A stretch of 11,712 nucleotides of DNA from CAYQAJ01 sp964415245 (GTDB lineage Bacteria > Planctomycetota > Planctomycetia > Pirellulales > Pirellulaceae). The notes beneath the pieces were generated by a model. That model saw nothing but the letters and a program-made list of their open reading frames with translations, did no database searches and was not told where the DNA came from. The position numbers and the translations under genes were made by a program. Where the stretch lies: positions 1 to 11,712 of the forward strand of contig CAYQAJ010000162.1 of NCBI GenBank assembly GCA_964415245.1. The letters run 5' to 3'. Each line of letters begins with the position of its first letter. Within the stretch, counting starts at the first letter, position 1. Positions 1 to 6,528 of this stretch are shown piece by piece.

Positions 1-395
1 CGGCGGCAGACCGCACGTGCCTGGTGCAGCGCCGCCGCTTGCCCCGTGCCGCCCGGCAGAATGAATTCGCTCAGTGGCGCAAGGCGCGCTTCGAAGAGGT
101 CGATCGCCTCTTCCAGCCGCTGCACCTGAAGCGGTTGCACAAAGATGGTCTTGTGTTTCGCGGGATCGGGCGTCGCCAACTCCGCCCCCAGGCCGAACAA
201 CTCGTGCTGCGCCGCGGCAAGCACTTCGTCGATGTCGGCCGCCAGTCCCGTGGCGCGGGCGACACCCAGAACGCAGTTCAGCTCGTCGACGGCGCCGTAC
301 GCCTCGATCCGCGTATTGTCTTTGCGCAGCCGCGGTCCGCCAAAGAGGCCCGTTTCGCCTTGGTCGCCGGTTTTGGTATAGATTTTGCCGGTCAT
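1..395 (-). CDS. PduO-type cob(I)alamin adenosyltransferase (partial, C-terminus off the window)
   Basis: This enzyme transfers the adenosyl group of ATP to cob(I)alamin to form adenosylcobalamin in the cytosol. I translated it from the minus strand; the first 131 residues are visible, and the family is usually about 180-190. The N-terminus carries the ATP-binding signature KIYTKTGDQGETGLFGG (residues 4-20). It is followed by RIEAYGAVDELN (29-40), then FILPGGTGQAAALHQARAVCR (111-131) in two parts: the FILPGG loop and the ARxVCR helix that binds ATP phosphates and cobalamin. All are hallmarks of the PduO/MMAB family, not of the CobA or EutT types. The start is ATG at 393-395, because the family signature begins right after it; the Shine-Dalgarno is weak. 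It is divergent from the PD40 gene. Nothing links it functionally to the neighbouring ubiquitin-like locus. Confidence 0.93.
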   Translation of the reverse strand, partial: MTGKIYTKTGDQGETGLFGGPRLRKDNTRIEAYGAVDELNCVLGVARATGLAADIDEVLAAAQHELFGLGAELATPDPAKHKTIFVQPLQVQRLEEAIDLFEARLAPLSEFILPGGTGQAAALHQARAVCR

Positions 396-504
396 GATCG
401 TGGACTGCCCTCATTCCCTATTCCCTGGCCATCCCCTGGCTCGAAACTCCGCCCGCACATACCCCGCGCGGCGCCAGCGGGTATAACGAGCGCGACCGGG
501 CGCT

Positions 505-510
505 TATAAT
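505..510 (+). promoter_or_regulatory. Candidate -10 box (TATAAT) for the PD40-Nudix pair
   Basis: A perfect TATAAT lies 50 bp upstream of the GTG start at 560, in the 164-bp divergent intergenic region. No good -35 box sits 16-18 bp upstream. A small hairpin, GCGTC-GGGC-GACGC (512-525), follows directly. The assignment rests on the single hexamer and its position. Confidence 0.35.
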
Positions 511-559
511 AGCGTCGGGCGACGCCTCACAACCAGCCAGTACTTGTGGGAGTTCAACC

Positions 560-1678
560 GTGGCATTCATTCATACGATTTCCGCACAGTTTAGGAAGAT
601 GCGAAACCTGGGGAGGATCGCGGTCGCATGCGCCCTCGCGGTTGCATTCATCGCCGCGTGGTTCATTCCGCTGGCCACACCCCAATCCCGCGGTGACGAT
701 TCCGTCGAGCCAACGTTTCTCTCGAACGTGCGGCAGGTCACCTCCGGCTTCGAGAAAGCGGGCGAAGGCTACTTCTCGCCCGATGGCCGATCAGTCGTCT
801 ACCAGGCCATCCAGGCCGACTATCCCTTCTATCAGATTTACACGCAGCCGCTGGAGGGGGGTAAGCCGAAGCTCATCAGCACGGGCCGCGGCCGCACCAC
901 GTGCAGCTATTTTTCGATCGACGGTAAACGGATTCTGTTCGCTTCAAGCCATCTCGACCCCAAGCTCGAAAAGACCGAGGCCGACGCCATTCGTCAGGCC
1001 GAGGAAGACCGCCGCTCGGGCGTCCGTCGCCGCTATCAGTGGGACTTTGACCCGTACATGGACATCTTCGTGGGCGACCTCGACGGCAAGAACCTCAAGC
1101 GGCTCACCGACGCCAAAGGCTACGACGCCGAGGGCGCATGGTCGAAGGACGGCAAGCTCATCGCCTTCTGCAGCGATCGCGACGGCGACCCCGATATCTA
1201 CGTCATGAACGCCAACGGCACGCACTTGCGCCAATTGACCGATGCCCCCGGTTACGACGGTGGGCCGTTCATTTCGCCCGACGGCAAGTGGGTCATCTTT
1301 CGCAGCGACCGCAAAGCGAAGGACATGCTGCAGATTTACGTCATCGGCATTGACGGCAAGAACGAAACCGCGCTCACCGACAACGTCGGCGTAAACTGGG
1401 GCCCCTACTGGCACCCCACGGAGCCCTATCTCATCTGGGCCGGGGCCGACCACTCCAACCCCGACGTGCGACCCAACTACGACCTGTGGTTGGCGCGGTA
1501 CCACGCGGATGACGGCAAGTTCACGATCGACAAGCCCGTGCGCGTGACCGACAACCCCGCCGCCGACGTGCTCCCCGTCTTTTCGCCCGACGGCAAACGG
1601 CTGATGTGGACCAGCACCCGTAGCGAAGATCGCAGCAGCCAACTCTTTATCGCCGACTTTCAACTCCCGCAGCCGTGA
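560..1678 (+). CDS. TolB-like PD40 beta-propeller protein, exported or membrane-tethered
   Basis: This is a 372-residue protein built of PD40/TolB-type beta-propeller blades. Six repeat cores can be seen: SPDG at 73-76, SIDG 119-122, SKDG 195-198, SPDG 239-242, a degenerate HPTE 285-288 and SPDG 342-345. Each is followed by a hydrophobic strand and often by a DIYV/QIYV/DLWL strand. Residues 15-40 form a positively charged then hydrophobic stretch ending near LATPQS, a signal peptide or N-terminal anchor, so the propeller should act outside the cytosol. The GTG at 560 has GGGAG seven bases upstream. An in-frame ATG at 599 would give a more compact signal peptide and is a real alternative start. 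Such propellers bind proteins or glycans; no catalytic residues or partner are evident. The gene overlaps the Nudix gene by four bases, suggesting translational coupling. Confidence 0.85.
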   Translation: MAFIHTISAQFRKMRNLGRIAVACALAVAFIAAWFIPLATPQSRGDDSVEPTFLSNVRQVTSGFEKAGEGYFSPDGRSVVYQAIQADYPFYQIYTQPLEGGKPKLISTGRGRTTCSYFSIDGKRILFASSHLDPKLEKTEADAIRQAEEDRRSGVRRRYQWDFDPYMDIFVGDLDGKNLKRLTDAKGYDAEGAWSKDGKLIAFCSDRDGDPDIYVMNANGTHLRQLTDAPGYDGGPFISPDGKWVIFRSDRKAKDMLQIYVIGIDGKNETALTDNVGVNWGPYWHPTEPYLIWAGADHSNPDVRPNYDLWLARYHADDGKFTIDKPVRVTDNPAADVLPVFSPDGKRLMWTSTRSEDRSSQLFIADFQLPQP

Positions 1679-2106
1679 ACGACGACCCCAAATCGTGCGG
1701 CGTGATTTTGTTCCGGTCCGAGCCGGTCGAGTCGTTTCTGTTGATGCGGCACGCCGACCGGTGGGATTTGCCCAAGGGGCACGTCGATCCCGGCGAGAGT
1801 GAGATCGATTGCGCTCTGCGCGAGCTGTCCGAAGAGACGGGCATCGACGCCGCCGACATCGAGATCGACCCCGGCTTTCGCTTCACCACGCAGTACCCGG
1901 TCCGCTCGCGCCTGCACCAGGGGGAAATGCGCGACAAGACGCTGGTGATCTTTCTGGCCCGGCTCAAGCGCCCGGCCGGCATTCTGGTCACCGAGCACGT
2001 CGACTACGAATGGTTCCCCTGGCAGCCGCCGCACAAGATTCAGGAAAAGACCATCGACCCGTTGCTGGCCCACGTCGACGCCTACTTCCGCGGCGCCGGC
2101 GCTTGA
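1675..2106 (+). CDS. Nudix hydrolase, bis(5'-nucleosyl)-tetraphosphatase-like
   Basis: A 143-residue Nudix protein with a perfect Nudix box, Gx5Ex7REUxEExGU, at G35-I57: G35, E41, R49-E50, E53-E54 and G56 provide the metal-binding loop-helix. Before the box, CGVILFR and FLLMRHADRWDLPKGHVDPG match the asymmetrical Ap4A hydrolase (NUDT2-like) subfamily. The likely reaction is Mg-dependent cleavage of Ap4A to ATP and AMP in the cytosol, although the exact substrate cannot be read from sequence. It starts with GTG inside the stop of the PD40 gene (GTGA). Its 3' end overlaps by 25 bp the 3' end of the convergent RING-like gene, with no terminator between them. I see no functional tie to the ubiquitin-like locus. 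Confidence 0.92.
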   Translation: MNDDPKSCGVILFRSEPVESFLLMRHADRWDLPKGHVDPGESEIDCALRELSEETGIDAADIEIDPGFRFTTQYPVRSRLHQGEMRDKTLVIFLARLKRPAGILVTEHVDYEWFPWQPPHKIQEKTIDPLLAHVDAYFRGAGA

Positions 2107-2963
2107 GCCGCCTGCTTGCTCTTCTGCCGCTTCTGCCGAGTTGTGAATTCGCGGCAGTTGCAGCCGTACGTCGAGCAGCCGCCGTAATACTCCCAGCAAT
2201 CCCGATGGTGAGGCGTGCGGCACGCGCGGCAATACACCACACGATCCTCGATCGGCTCGCCGCAGATTTGGCAGATCGCCGCTTCCAGATCGGCGCGCTG
2301 GCCGTCGCTCGGTTCGACGAATTCGATTCCCTCCCCTAGTTCAATCTGCGACTTCAGCGCCTCGTCGAACAGCTCGAGCGAGTACGAGGTGAACGCCAGC
2401 AAGTCCCGCGGTCGAGGGAATTTGCCCCGCTTCTTGACCAGCAGCACGCCCTGGCAAACATTCACGTAAATGTCGAGGTTGTACCCGAAGCGCCGCAGCC
2501 GGCCGATCGCCGATTGCACGCCGGGCGTGAGCAAGCGACGTACGTCGCCGACGTCGCTGCCGTGAATGATGTAGTCGGCATCGAACTGCGGCGAGCCGAT
2601 CTCGATATCTTGCATGCCGAAGAACTTGCCGATCCGCGTCATCAAGCTGTCGGGATAGACTTCGCACCGCGAGCGCTGCTCGGGCCACGTGGCCCGCAAT
2701 TGCGTGTAATGGATCGGGTGTTTGCCTCCGGTGGAGTACATGTCGACCAGCACGCGATGACCGCGGTACCGGAATTCGACGCGGGGCCAGGGCGAAAACC
2801 CCGCGCCGCGCTCGACCCGGCCGCCGTAGCGATCGGCCAGTCGCGAAAACGTCTTCTGCCATTCGGCCGTCTGGTGCGCGTGGTACGAAACACCGACCAC
2901 GATCACGACCGTGACGATCGCGATGAATCCCCCGGCAAAACAGACTGCTTGGGAGGGCTCCAT
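2082..2963 (-). CDS. Membrane-anchored RING-like zinc finger protein, candidate E3 (paralogue 1)
   Basis: A 293-residue protein with one N-terminal membrane segment (about residues 7-26), a middle domain of unknown fold (about 35-220) and a C-terminal binuclear zinc finger. The ligands are C231, C234, C245, C248, H253 (or H252), C256, C263 and C268: an eight-ligand C4HC3 cross-brace of the RING/PHD type with the core CRTPHHRDCWEYYGGC. Prokaryotic RING families of this look are known near ubiquitin-like genes, so an E3-like role in bringing charged E2 to substrate is a reasonable inference. The tail is Lys/Arg/Ala-rich. With few charges before the membrane segment and many basic residues after it, the finger is probably cytosolic. 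The ATG at 2963 is chosen because GGAGG lies six bases upstream and the membrane segment follows; extending further adds arginine-rich nonsense. It is a tandem paralogue of the upstream gene and the last gene of the locus. Confidence 0.85.
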   Translation of the reverse strand: MEPSQAVCFAGGFIAIVTVVIVVGVSYHAHQTAEWQKTFSRLADRYGGRVERGAGFSPWPRVEFRYRGHRVLVDMYSTGGKHPIHYTQLRATWPEQRSRCEVYPDSLMTRIGKFFGMQDIEIGSPQFDADYIIHGSDVGDVRRLLTPGVQSAIGRLRRFGYNLDIYVNVCQGVLLVKKRGKFPRPRDLLAFTSYSLELFDEALKSQIELGEGIEFVEPSDGQRADLEAAICQICGEPIEDRVVYCRACRTPHHRDCWEYYGGCSTYGCNCREFTTRQKRQKSKQAAQAPAPRK

Positions 2964-3045
2964 GCATCGCCTCCGCGGCCGATGGGCTAGCCGACCATTG
3001 ACTGGGAGGACTGTCTCCCTTGTTCGACCGCCTAATCCCGGCCGC

Positions 3046-3906
3046 CTAATCCCTGCCGCCTCGCTTCGCGGCCGGAGTCGGCTTCGGCGCGCGAGCCGAT
3101 CCGTTCGAGGGGGTCTCCACCACCAGCCACCGCGTTTCCAGGCAGCCGTAGATGGCGCACGATCCGTAGTACTCCCAACACTCGTGGTGATGGGGAGTCC
3201 GGCAGCGGCGGCAAAGCACCATCTCGCCGGCGATCGCGTCGCCGCACACCTTGCAGATAATCTCGGTGTCGAGGGCCGCCAGGCTGTTCTCGACAAACGT
3301 GATTCCCTGCGAGCGGGTGAGCATGGCCTGGTCGTAGACCGACAGAGCCGCGTAGGCAAAATCCTCCATTTCCGGGTAGCGCCGCAGCAGCAGGGGCTTC
3401 TGAATCAGGATCCGCCCGCGAGACAGCGAGATGTACATGTCCCGCACGTCGAACAAATGGGTCAGCCGATCAATCTGCTGGCACACCACTTCAGTCAGGA
3501 ACGCGCGGACCGCCCTTTCGTCGTTGCCGCGGACCACGTAGCGATCGTCGAACCAGTCCAGGCCGGTCGCCACGTCGTCGGTGCCGCGCAGCTTGCGCGG
3601 CTCGTCGCTGCGGTGTCGGGGATAGATCTCCGCCCGAATATCGTGGTCGGGCCAACTGATGTGCATCTGCGTCCAGGTGCGGCCGCCGCGCGACGACGTG
3701 TTCAACAGCGCATGCGTTACGCCGTATCGGAACCGCACCGAGGGACGGCCCAGCATGCCGCCCGGGATCACTTGGCCACCGAATCGCTTGGCAAGCTGAT
3801 AGTACGACTGATTCCAGCGGTCGGAGCGCACGTGCGCGGCAACGCCCACGATGCTGATTACGAGCACCACAAACGTAACCGACAGAAACAGCAAGAAACA
3901 CTCCAC
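3046..3906 (-). CDS. Membrane-anchored RING-like zinc finger protein, candidate E3 (paralogue 2)
   Basis: A 286-residue protein with the same layout as the next gene: N-terminal membrane segment (residues 3-24), shared middle domain, and a C-terminal C4HC3 finger. The ligands are C218, C221, C232, C235, H240 (flanked by H239 and H241), C243, C250 and C255, with exactly the same spacing as in paralogue 1. Similarity spans the full length: both have a YGG/FGG segment near residue 45, an FRYRG/FRYGV strand, EVYP/EIYP, FDxxYIIHG/FDxxYVVRG, and DIYV/DMYI before the finger. This indicates tandem duplication and divergence. The start is GTG at 3906 with GAGGAG six bases upstream. The gap to the next gene is 82 bp. 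E3-like function is inferred from the finger and from E1, E2 and Ubl genes upstream on the same strand. Confidence 0.85.
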   Translation of the reverse strand: MECFLLFLSVTFVVLVISIVGVAAHVRSDRWNQSYYQLAKRFGGQVIPGGMLGRPSVRFRYGVTHALLNTSSRGGRTWTQMHISWPDHDIRAEIYPRHRSDEPRKLRGTDDVATGLDWFDDRYVVRGNDERAVRAFLTEVVCQQIDRLTHLFDVRDMYISLSRGRILIQKPLLLRRYPEMEDFAYAALSVYDQAMLTRSQGITFVENSLAALDTEIICKVCGDAIAGEMVLCRRCRTPHHHECWEYYGSCAIYGCLETRWLVVETPSNGSARAPKPTPAAKRGGRD

Positions 3907-4199
3907 CGTCGGCTCCTCGTGCGTGCCGCTCGGAGGCGGCTCCCCTTACCGTAACCGCGATCGCGCACCGGCGCGCAACTCCGCCCGGCAAGCCCGATTC
4001 CCATTTTACTCGATCCGGCAAGATTCGGCGCATCGACGGATGTCGGGCGTTCTCCATGCTCCCGGGCCGCGCGCCTGCCTGAGGCTCACGCCGCAGGGCA
4101 GCCTCGCAGACGCGGGAACGCGGATCAACGGGGTCGAGAGAAGGCGGCCACGCGCCTACGCTGCCGCGCATCCGCCGGGGACGGGAACCAGCCGCCGGA

Positions 4200-4892
4200 C
4201 TATTCGTCGCCGATAAACAGGATATCGTCGTCGCCGGAGCTGGTCCGGCGAGTGCGCGCGGCGGAGGGACGCTCCGACGTCGCCGGCGGTGGAATCGGAG
4301 TATCCTCGCCGATGTACAGCACGCTCCCGGATGCCGACGCCTGCGGCGTCGTGGGTCGCTGGGCGCCGCGGCGCTGATACCGCACCACGTTCGTCCCGCC
4401 CGACGCCTCCTTGTCGCGCAGGGGGCGCAGGTCGACCGGTCGCGCCAGCTCGTCGTGCTCCTCGAACCAGTTCTTGGCTGCATAGTTCGAGGCCTTGTCG
4501 AGGTCCATGTAGGCCAGCCGGACCATATCCCACAACCGCTCGCACACCACATCGAGCGCCAGGTTTTTGTCCCAGGGAAGGCCGATGTCCTTCACGTCGA
4601 CATAGCCGCTGAAGGAGACGTTGGGGTGAAAGATGGGCGTCAACCAGCGAATGTCGGGGGGACGCTGCGGGTAGGAATACGGCAGCCGCACGTCGCAGCG
4701 GTGCAACTCGACGATCTCAACTTCCGCCTTCGACGACGTGCCGCGCTTCATGCCCTTGCCGCGGAAGATCAACGTGTAGCGGTCGGGCGGATCGCCCGTC
4801 GTCTCGAAATCGAACAACGAACTGGCCGCCTTCAGGCGCAGCAGCGCTTCGTGCTCGTCTTGCAGTCGCTGTCCGCGATCGATGCCGCTCAT
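4200..4892 (-). CDS. E2-fold (UBC-like) protein lacking the catalytic cysteine
   Basis: A 230-residue protein that aligns without gaps to the other E2 of this locus through residue 120 and beyond, so the E2 fold is supported by the paralogue. It keeps TPIFHPN (85-91), W107 and LDVVCERLWDMV (113-124). However, the catalytic position reads SGYVDV: Asp99 stands where the paralogue has Cys98. The nearest conserved cysteine, C117, is in a helix shared by both proteins, so it is not a clear substitute. This resembles eukaryotic UEV proteins (Mms2 type), which help an active E2 without forming a thioester. After PVDLRPLRDK (152-161) the tail is low complexity and holds two acidic/hydrophobic motifs: VLYIGED (191-197) and DDDILFIGDE (221-230, the extreme C-terminus). 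The start at 4892 has AGGA seven bases upstream and matches the paralogue's start. Confidence 0.85.
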   Translation of the reverse strand: MSGIDRGQRLQDEHEALLRLKAASSLFDFETTGDPPDRYTLIFRGKGMKRGTSSKAEVEIVELHRCDVRLPYSYPQRPPDIRWLTPIFHPNVSFSGYVDVKDIGLPWDKNLALDVVCERLWDMVRLAYMDLDKASNYAAKNWFEEHDELARPVDLRPLRDKEASGGTNVVRYQRRGAQRPTTPQASASGSVLYIGEDTPIPPPATSERPSAARTRRTSSGDDDILFIGDE

Positions 4893-4915
4893 TCGAGGAT
4901 CCTGCCGGATAAGTT

Positions 4916-4991
4916 CTCAGTGTTCAGTTTTCAGTGTTCAGTCGGAGAGATCGAAGCGGCCCGACCTCCATTCTGGTAACTGAAAACTGAA
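4916..4991. repeat. TTCAGT(T/G) heptad repeats with inverted copy
   Basis: About four 7-bp units of the form TTCAGTT/TTCAGTG occupy 4916-4942, 24 bp upstream of the Cys-less E2 start. An exact 13-bp inverted partner, TTCAGTTTTCAGT at 4923-4935 and its complement at 4979-4991, could form a hairpin in the transcript. The same heptad array occurs at 8444-8470. Confidence 0.75.
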
Positions 4992-5058
4992 AGCTCTGGT
5001 CTCGCCGAGTCTCCGTGTCGCCGGAAGTCGCCATTTGTTATTCGTCGCGCGGGCTGCG

Positions 5059-6528
5059 TTATGGGCCGATTACTTCCGGCGAATCGTCCGAGGAGGAATC
5101 TACTGAGCGGTCCGATGGCGGCTCGTCGCCGTTCGACTCTTCGCCCTCTTCCAGGCTCGCCTCCAGGTTACGCCGTCGAATCGCCACCAACGCCATCCCG
5201 GCCCCCCCGATCAGTACCACCAGCCCGACCAGCCCCACCGACAGCCAGATCGCCGTGCGACCGCTGAAGATCGACAACACACCGTCAGCCGCCTCGGCGT
5301 CCTCGGAAGGCCTCAGCGCCTTTAGCTCATCCTTCAACAGGGCGATTTCGGCATCTTTGTCGTCTTGCAGCTTCTTTTTCGCCATTCGCAGGGTTTCAAG
5401 CTGGCTCTCGACCCGCGCCTTGGCACGCGTCAACTCGCTTACGTCTGAATTGAGCAGATCACGCTGGGCGATGAGCATCTGCTGATCCGAGCGATGCGCA
5501 TCGAGGTCTCTGCGGAGATTCGCGGCCTCGCGCTGCTTGGCTTCCACCTCGCCGACCAGTCCCGGCGGCGAGTCGCTCATGGCCGCCACCACACTTTCCA
5601 GCACCTCCGTTTGCACTTCGGCGCGGTCGGCGGCTTTTCGCTCGGCCATCAGCTCATCCAGCTTCTTTACAACCGCCGCTGTGTCACTCGATGCGGCCGC
5701 TTCGCCCCCGCCGGGCGGAAGCAGGCGCCAGGCGATCAGCATCAGCAGGAAGAATTGCATCGTCAGCATGCCCATCACCGCGATGCCCTGCCACGGATTG
5801 CGGTTCTCGCTCAGGTTTACGACCGGCGCGGGATAGGTCATGCGACCTGCCGCCGGGGCGCGGGACATGCCGCGCGATCGCGTTTCGAGAGTCATGGCCG
5901 ATTCGCCCTCCCATAGGGCTGCGTAGGTTTCCAGCTCTTCCCAGCGGAAGCGCGAGGCAGTGACGTAAAAGCCCCCGGTCCGCCGGAGTTGCCGCGTCGC
6001 CGCGCCGGTCCACTGGAACCAGCCCCGCTCGTCCTGGCACGGGTCGATGACCAGCGCCACGTCGAGCGGCTTGTTGAAGAAGTGATCGCAGATAAACGTA
6101 TCCATGTGGGAAAGGAACACGCCCCAGCCGGGATGCGTGTGGTACCACCCCACCATGTGCAGGTGCTCGCCGAAGCCGTCGCGCTCCCGCGAGATTTGTG
6201 TCCACGTTTCGTGCGTGAACTTGAAACTCCCCTTGGTGGCCTCGAAGTGCTGCGCTCGCAGGCTGTCGGTCACCACGATAAACGGCGCCCCGTCGGCGTC
6301 GTGATACTGCCCGCCCAGCAGCACGCCCCCCAGCTCGACGTTGGTGTTGCTTTGGGCGTGCTCTTCCATGTCCTGCATCACGTCGACGTCGACGAAGATC
6401 GGTAGATCGACCTCATCGGGCGAACCCACGGCGGCCACCGCGAAGTGCTTGTCGCCGTCGGGGCGCAACCGCACCTCGGGCGGCACATGCTCCACGTCGC
6501 CGAATTGGATGCCTTGGTCGATCGTCAT
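5059..6528 (-). CDS. Membrane-anchored JAB/JAMM metalloprotease with coiled coil
   Basis: A 489-residue protein, predicted zinc isopeptidase. The JAMM motif is complete: E65 in the ELGG strand, then HTHPGWGVFLSHMD giving H130, H132, S140 and D143, which bind zinc and position the attacking water. A first membrane segment lies at about 248-270 and a second at about 426-450, followed by RRR. Between them is a heptad-rich, charged segment (about 325-408) predicted to be a coiled coil. By the positive-inside rule both the JAB domain and the acidic tail (458-489) are cytosolic, and the coiled coil is outside the cytoplasmic membrane. JAB proteins cleave Ubl from conjugates or precursors; here removal at the membrane is inferred. 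The ATG overlaps the E1 stop (ATGA), indicating translational coupling. The coiled coil may be for oligomerisation or sensing. Confidence 0.9.
   Translation of the reverse strand: MTIDQGIQFGDVEHVPPEVRLRPDGDKHFAVAAVGSPDEVDLPIFVDVDVMQDMEEHAQSNTNVELGGVLLGGQYHDADGAPFIVVTDSLRAQHFEATKGSFKFTHETWTQISRERDGFGEHLHMVGWYHTHPGWGVFLSHMDTFICDHFFNKPLDVALVIDPCQDERGWFQWTGAATRQLRRTGGFYVTASRFRWEELETYAALWEGESAMTLETRSRGMSRAPAAGRMTYPAPVVNLSENRNPWQGIAVMGMLTMQFFLLMLIAWRLLPPGGGEAAASSDTAAVVKKLDELMAERKAADRAEVQTEVLESVVAAMSDSPPGLVGEVEAKQREAANLRRDLDAHRSDQQMLIAQRDLLNSDVSELTRAKARVESQLETLRMAKKKLQDDKDAEIALLKDELKALRPSEDAEAADGVLSIFSGRTAIWLSVGLVGLVVLIGGAGMALVAIRRRNLEASLEEGEESNGDEPPSDRSVDSSSDDSPEVIGP

Noticed and set aside
944..1663. 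239-codon minus-strand frame opposite the PD40 gene
   Set aside because: It is the complement of a clear beta-propeller gene, its translation is Val/Gly/Ala-rich without motifs, and it overlaps nearly the whole real gene.
2911..3954. 347-codon plus-strand frame opposite the RING-like paralogue 2
   Set aside because: The minus-strand frame has a membrane segment, a conserved paralogue and a C4HC3 finger. The plus frame is Arg/Ala-rich with no recognisable feature.
3491..4552. 353-codon minus-strand frame spanning the E2-RING gap
   Set aside because: It overlaps two better-supported genes in another frame and is Arg/Pro/Ala-rich, as expected of GC-rich shadow frames.
5059..5085. SUMO-interacting motif at the C-terminus of the membrane JAB (DDSPEVIGP)
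   Set aside because: It has acidic residues but only two adjoining aliphatic residues, so it falls short of the four-residue hydrophobic core seen in the E2 tails.
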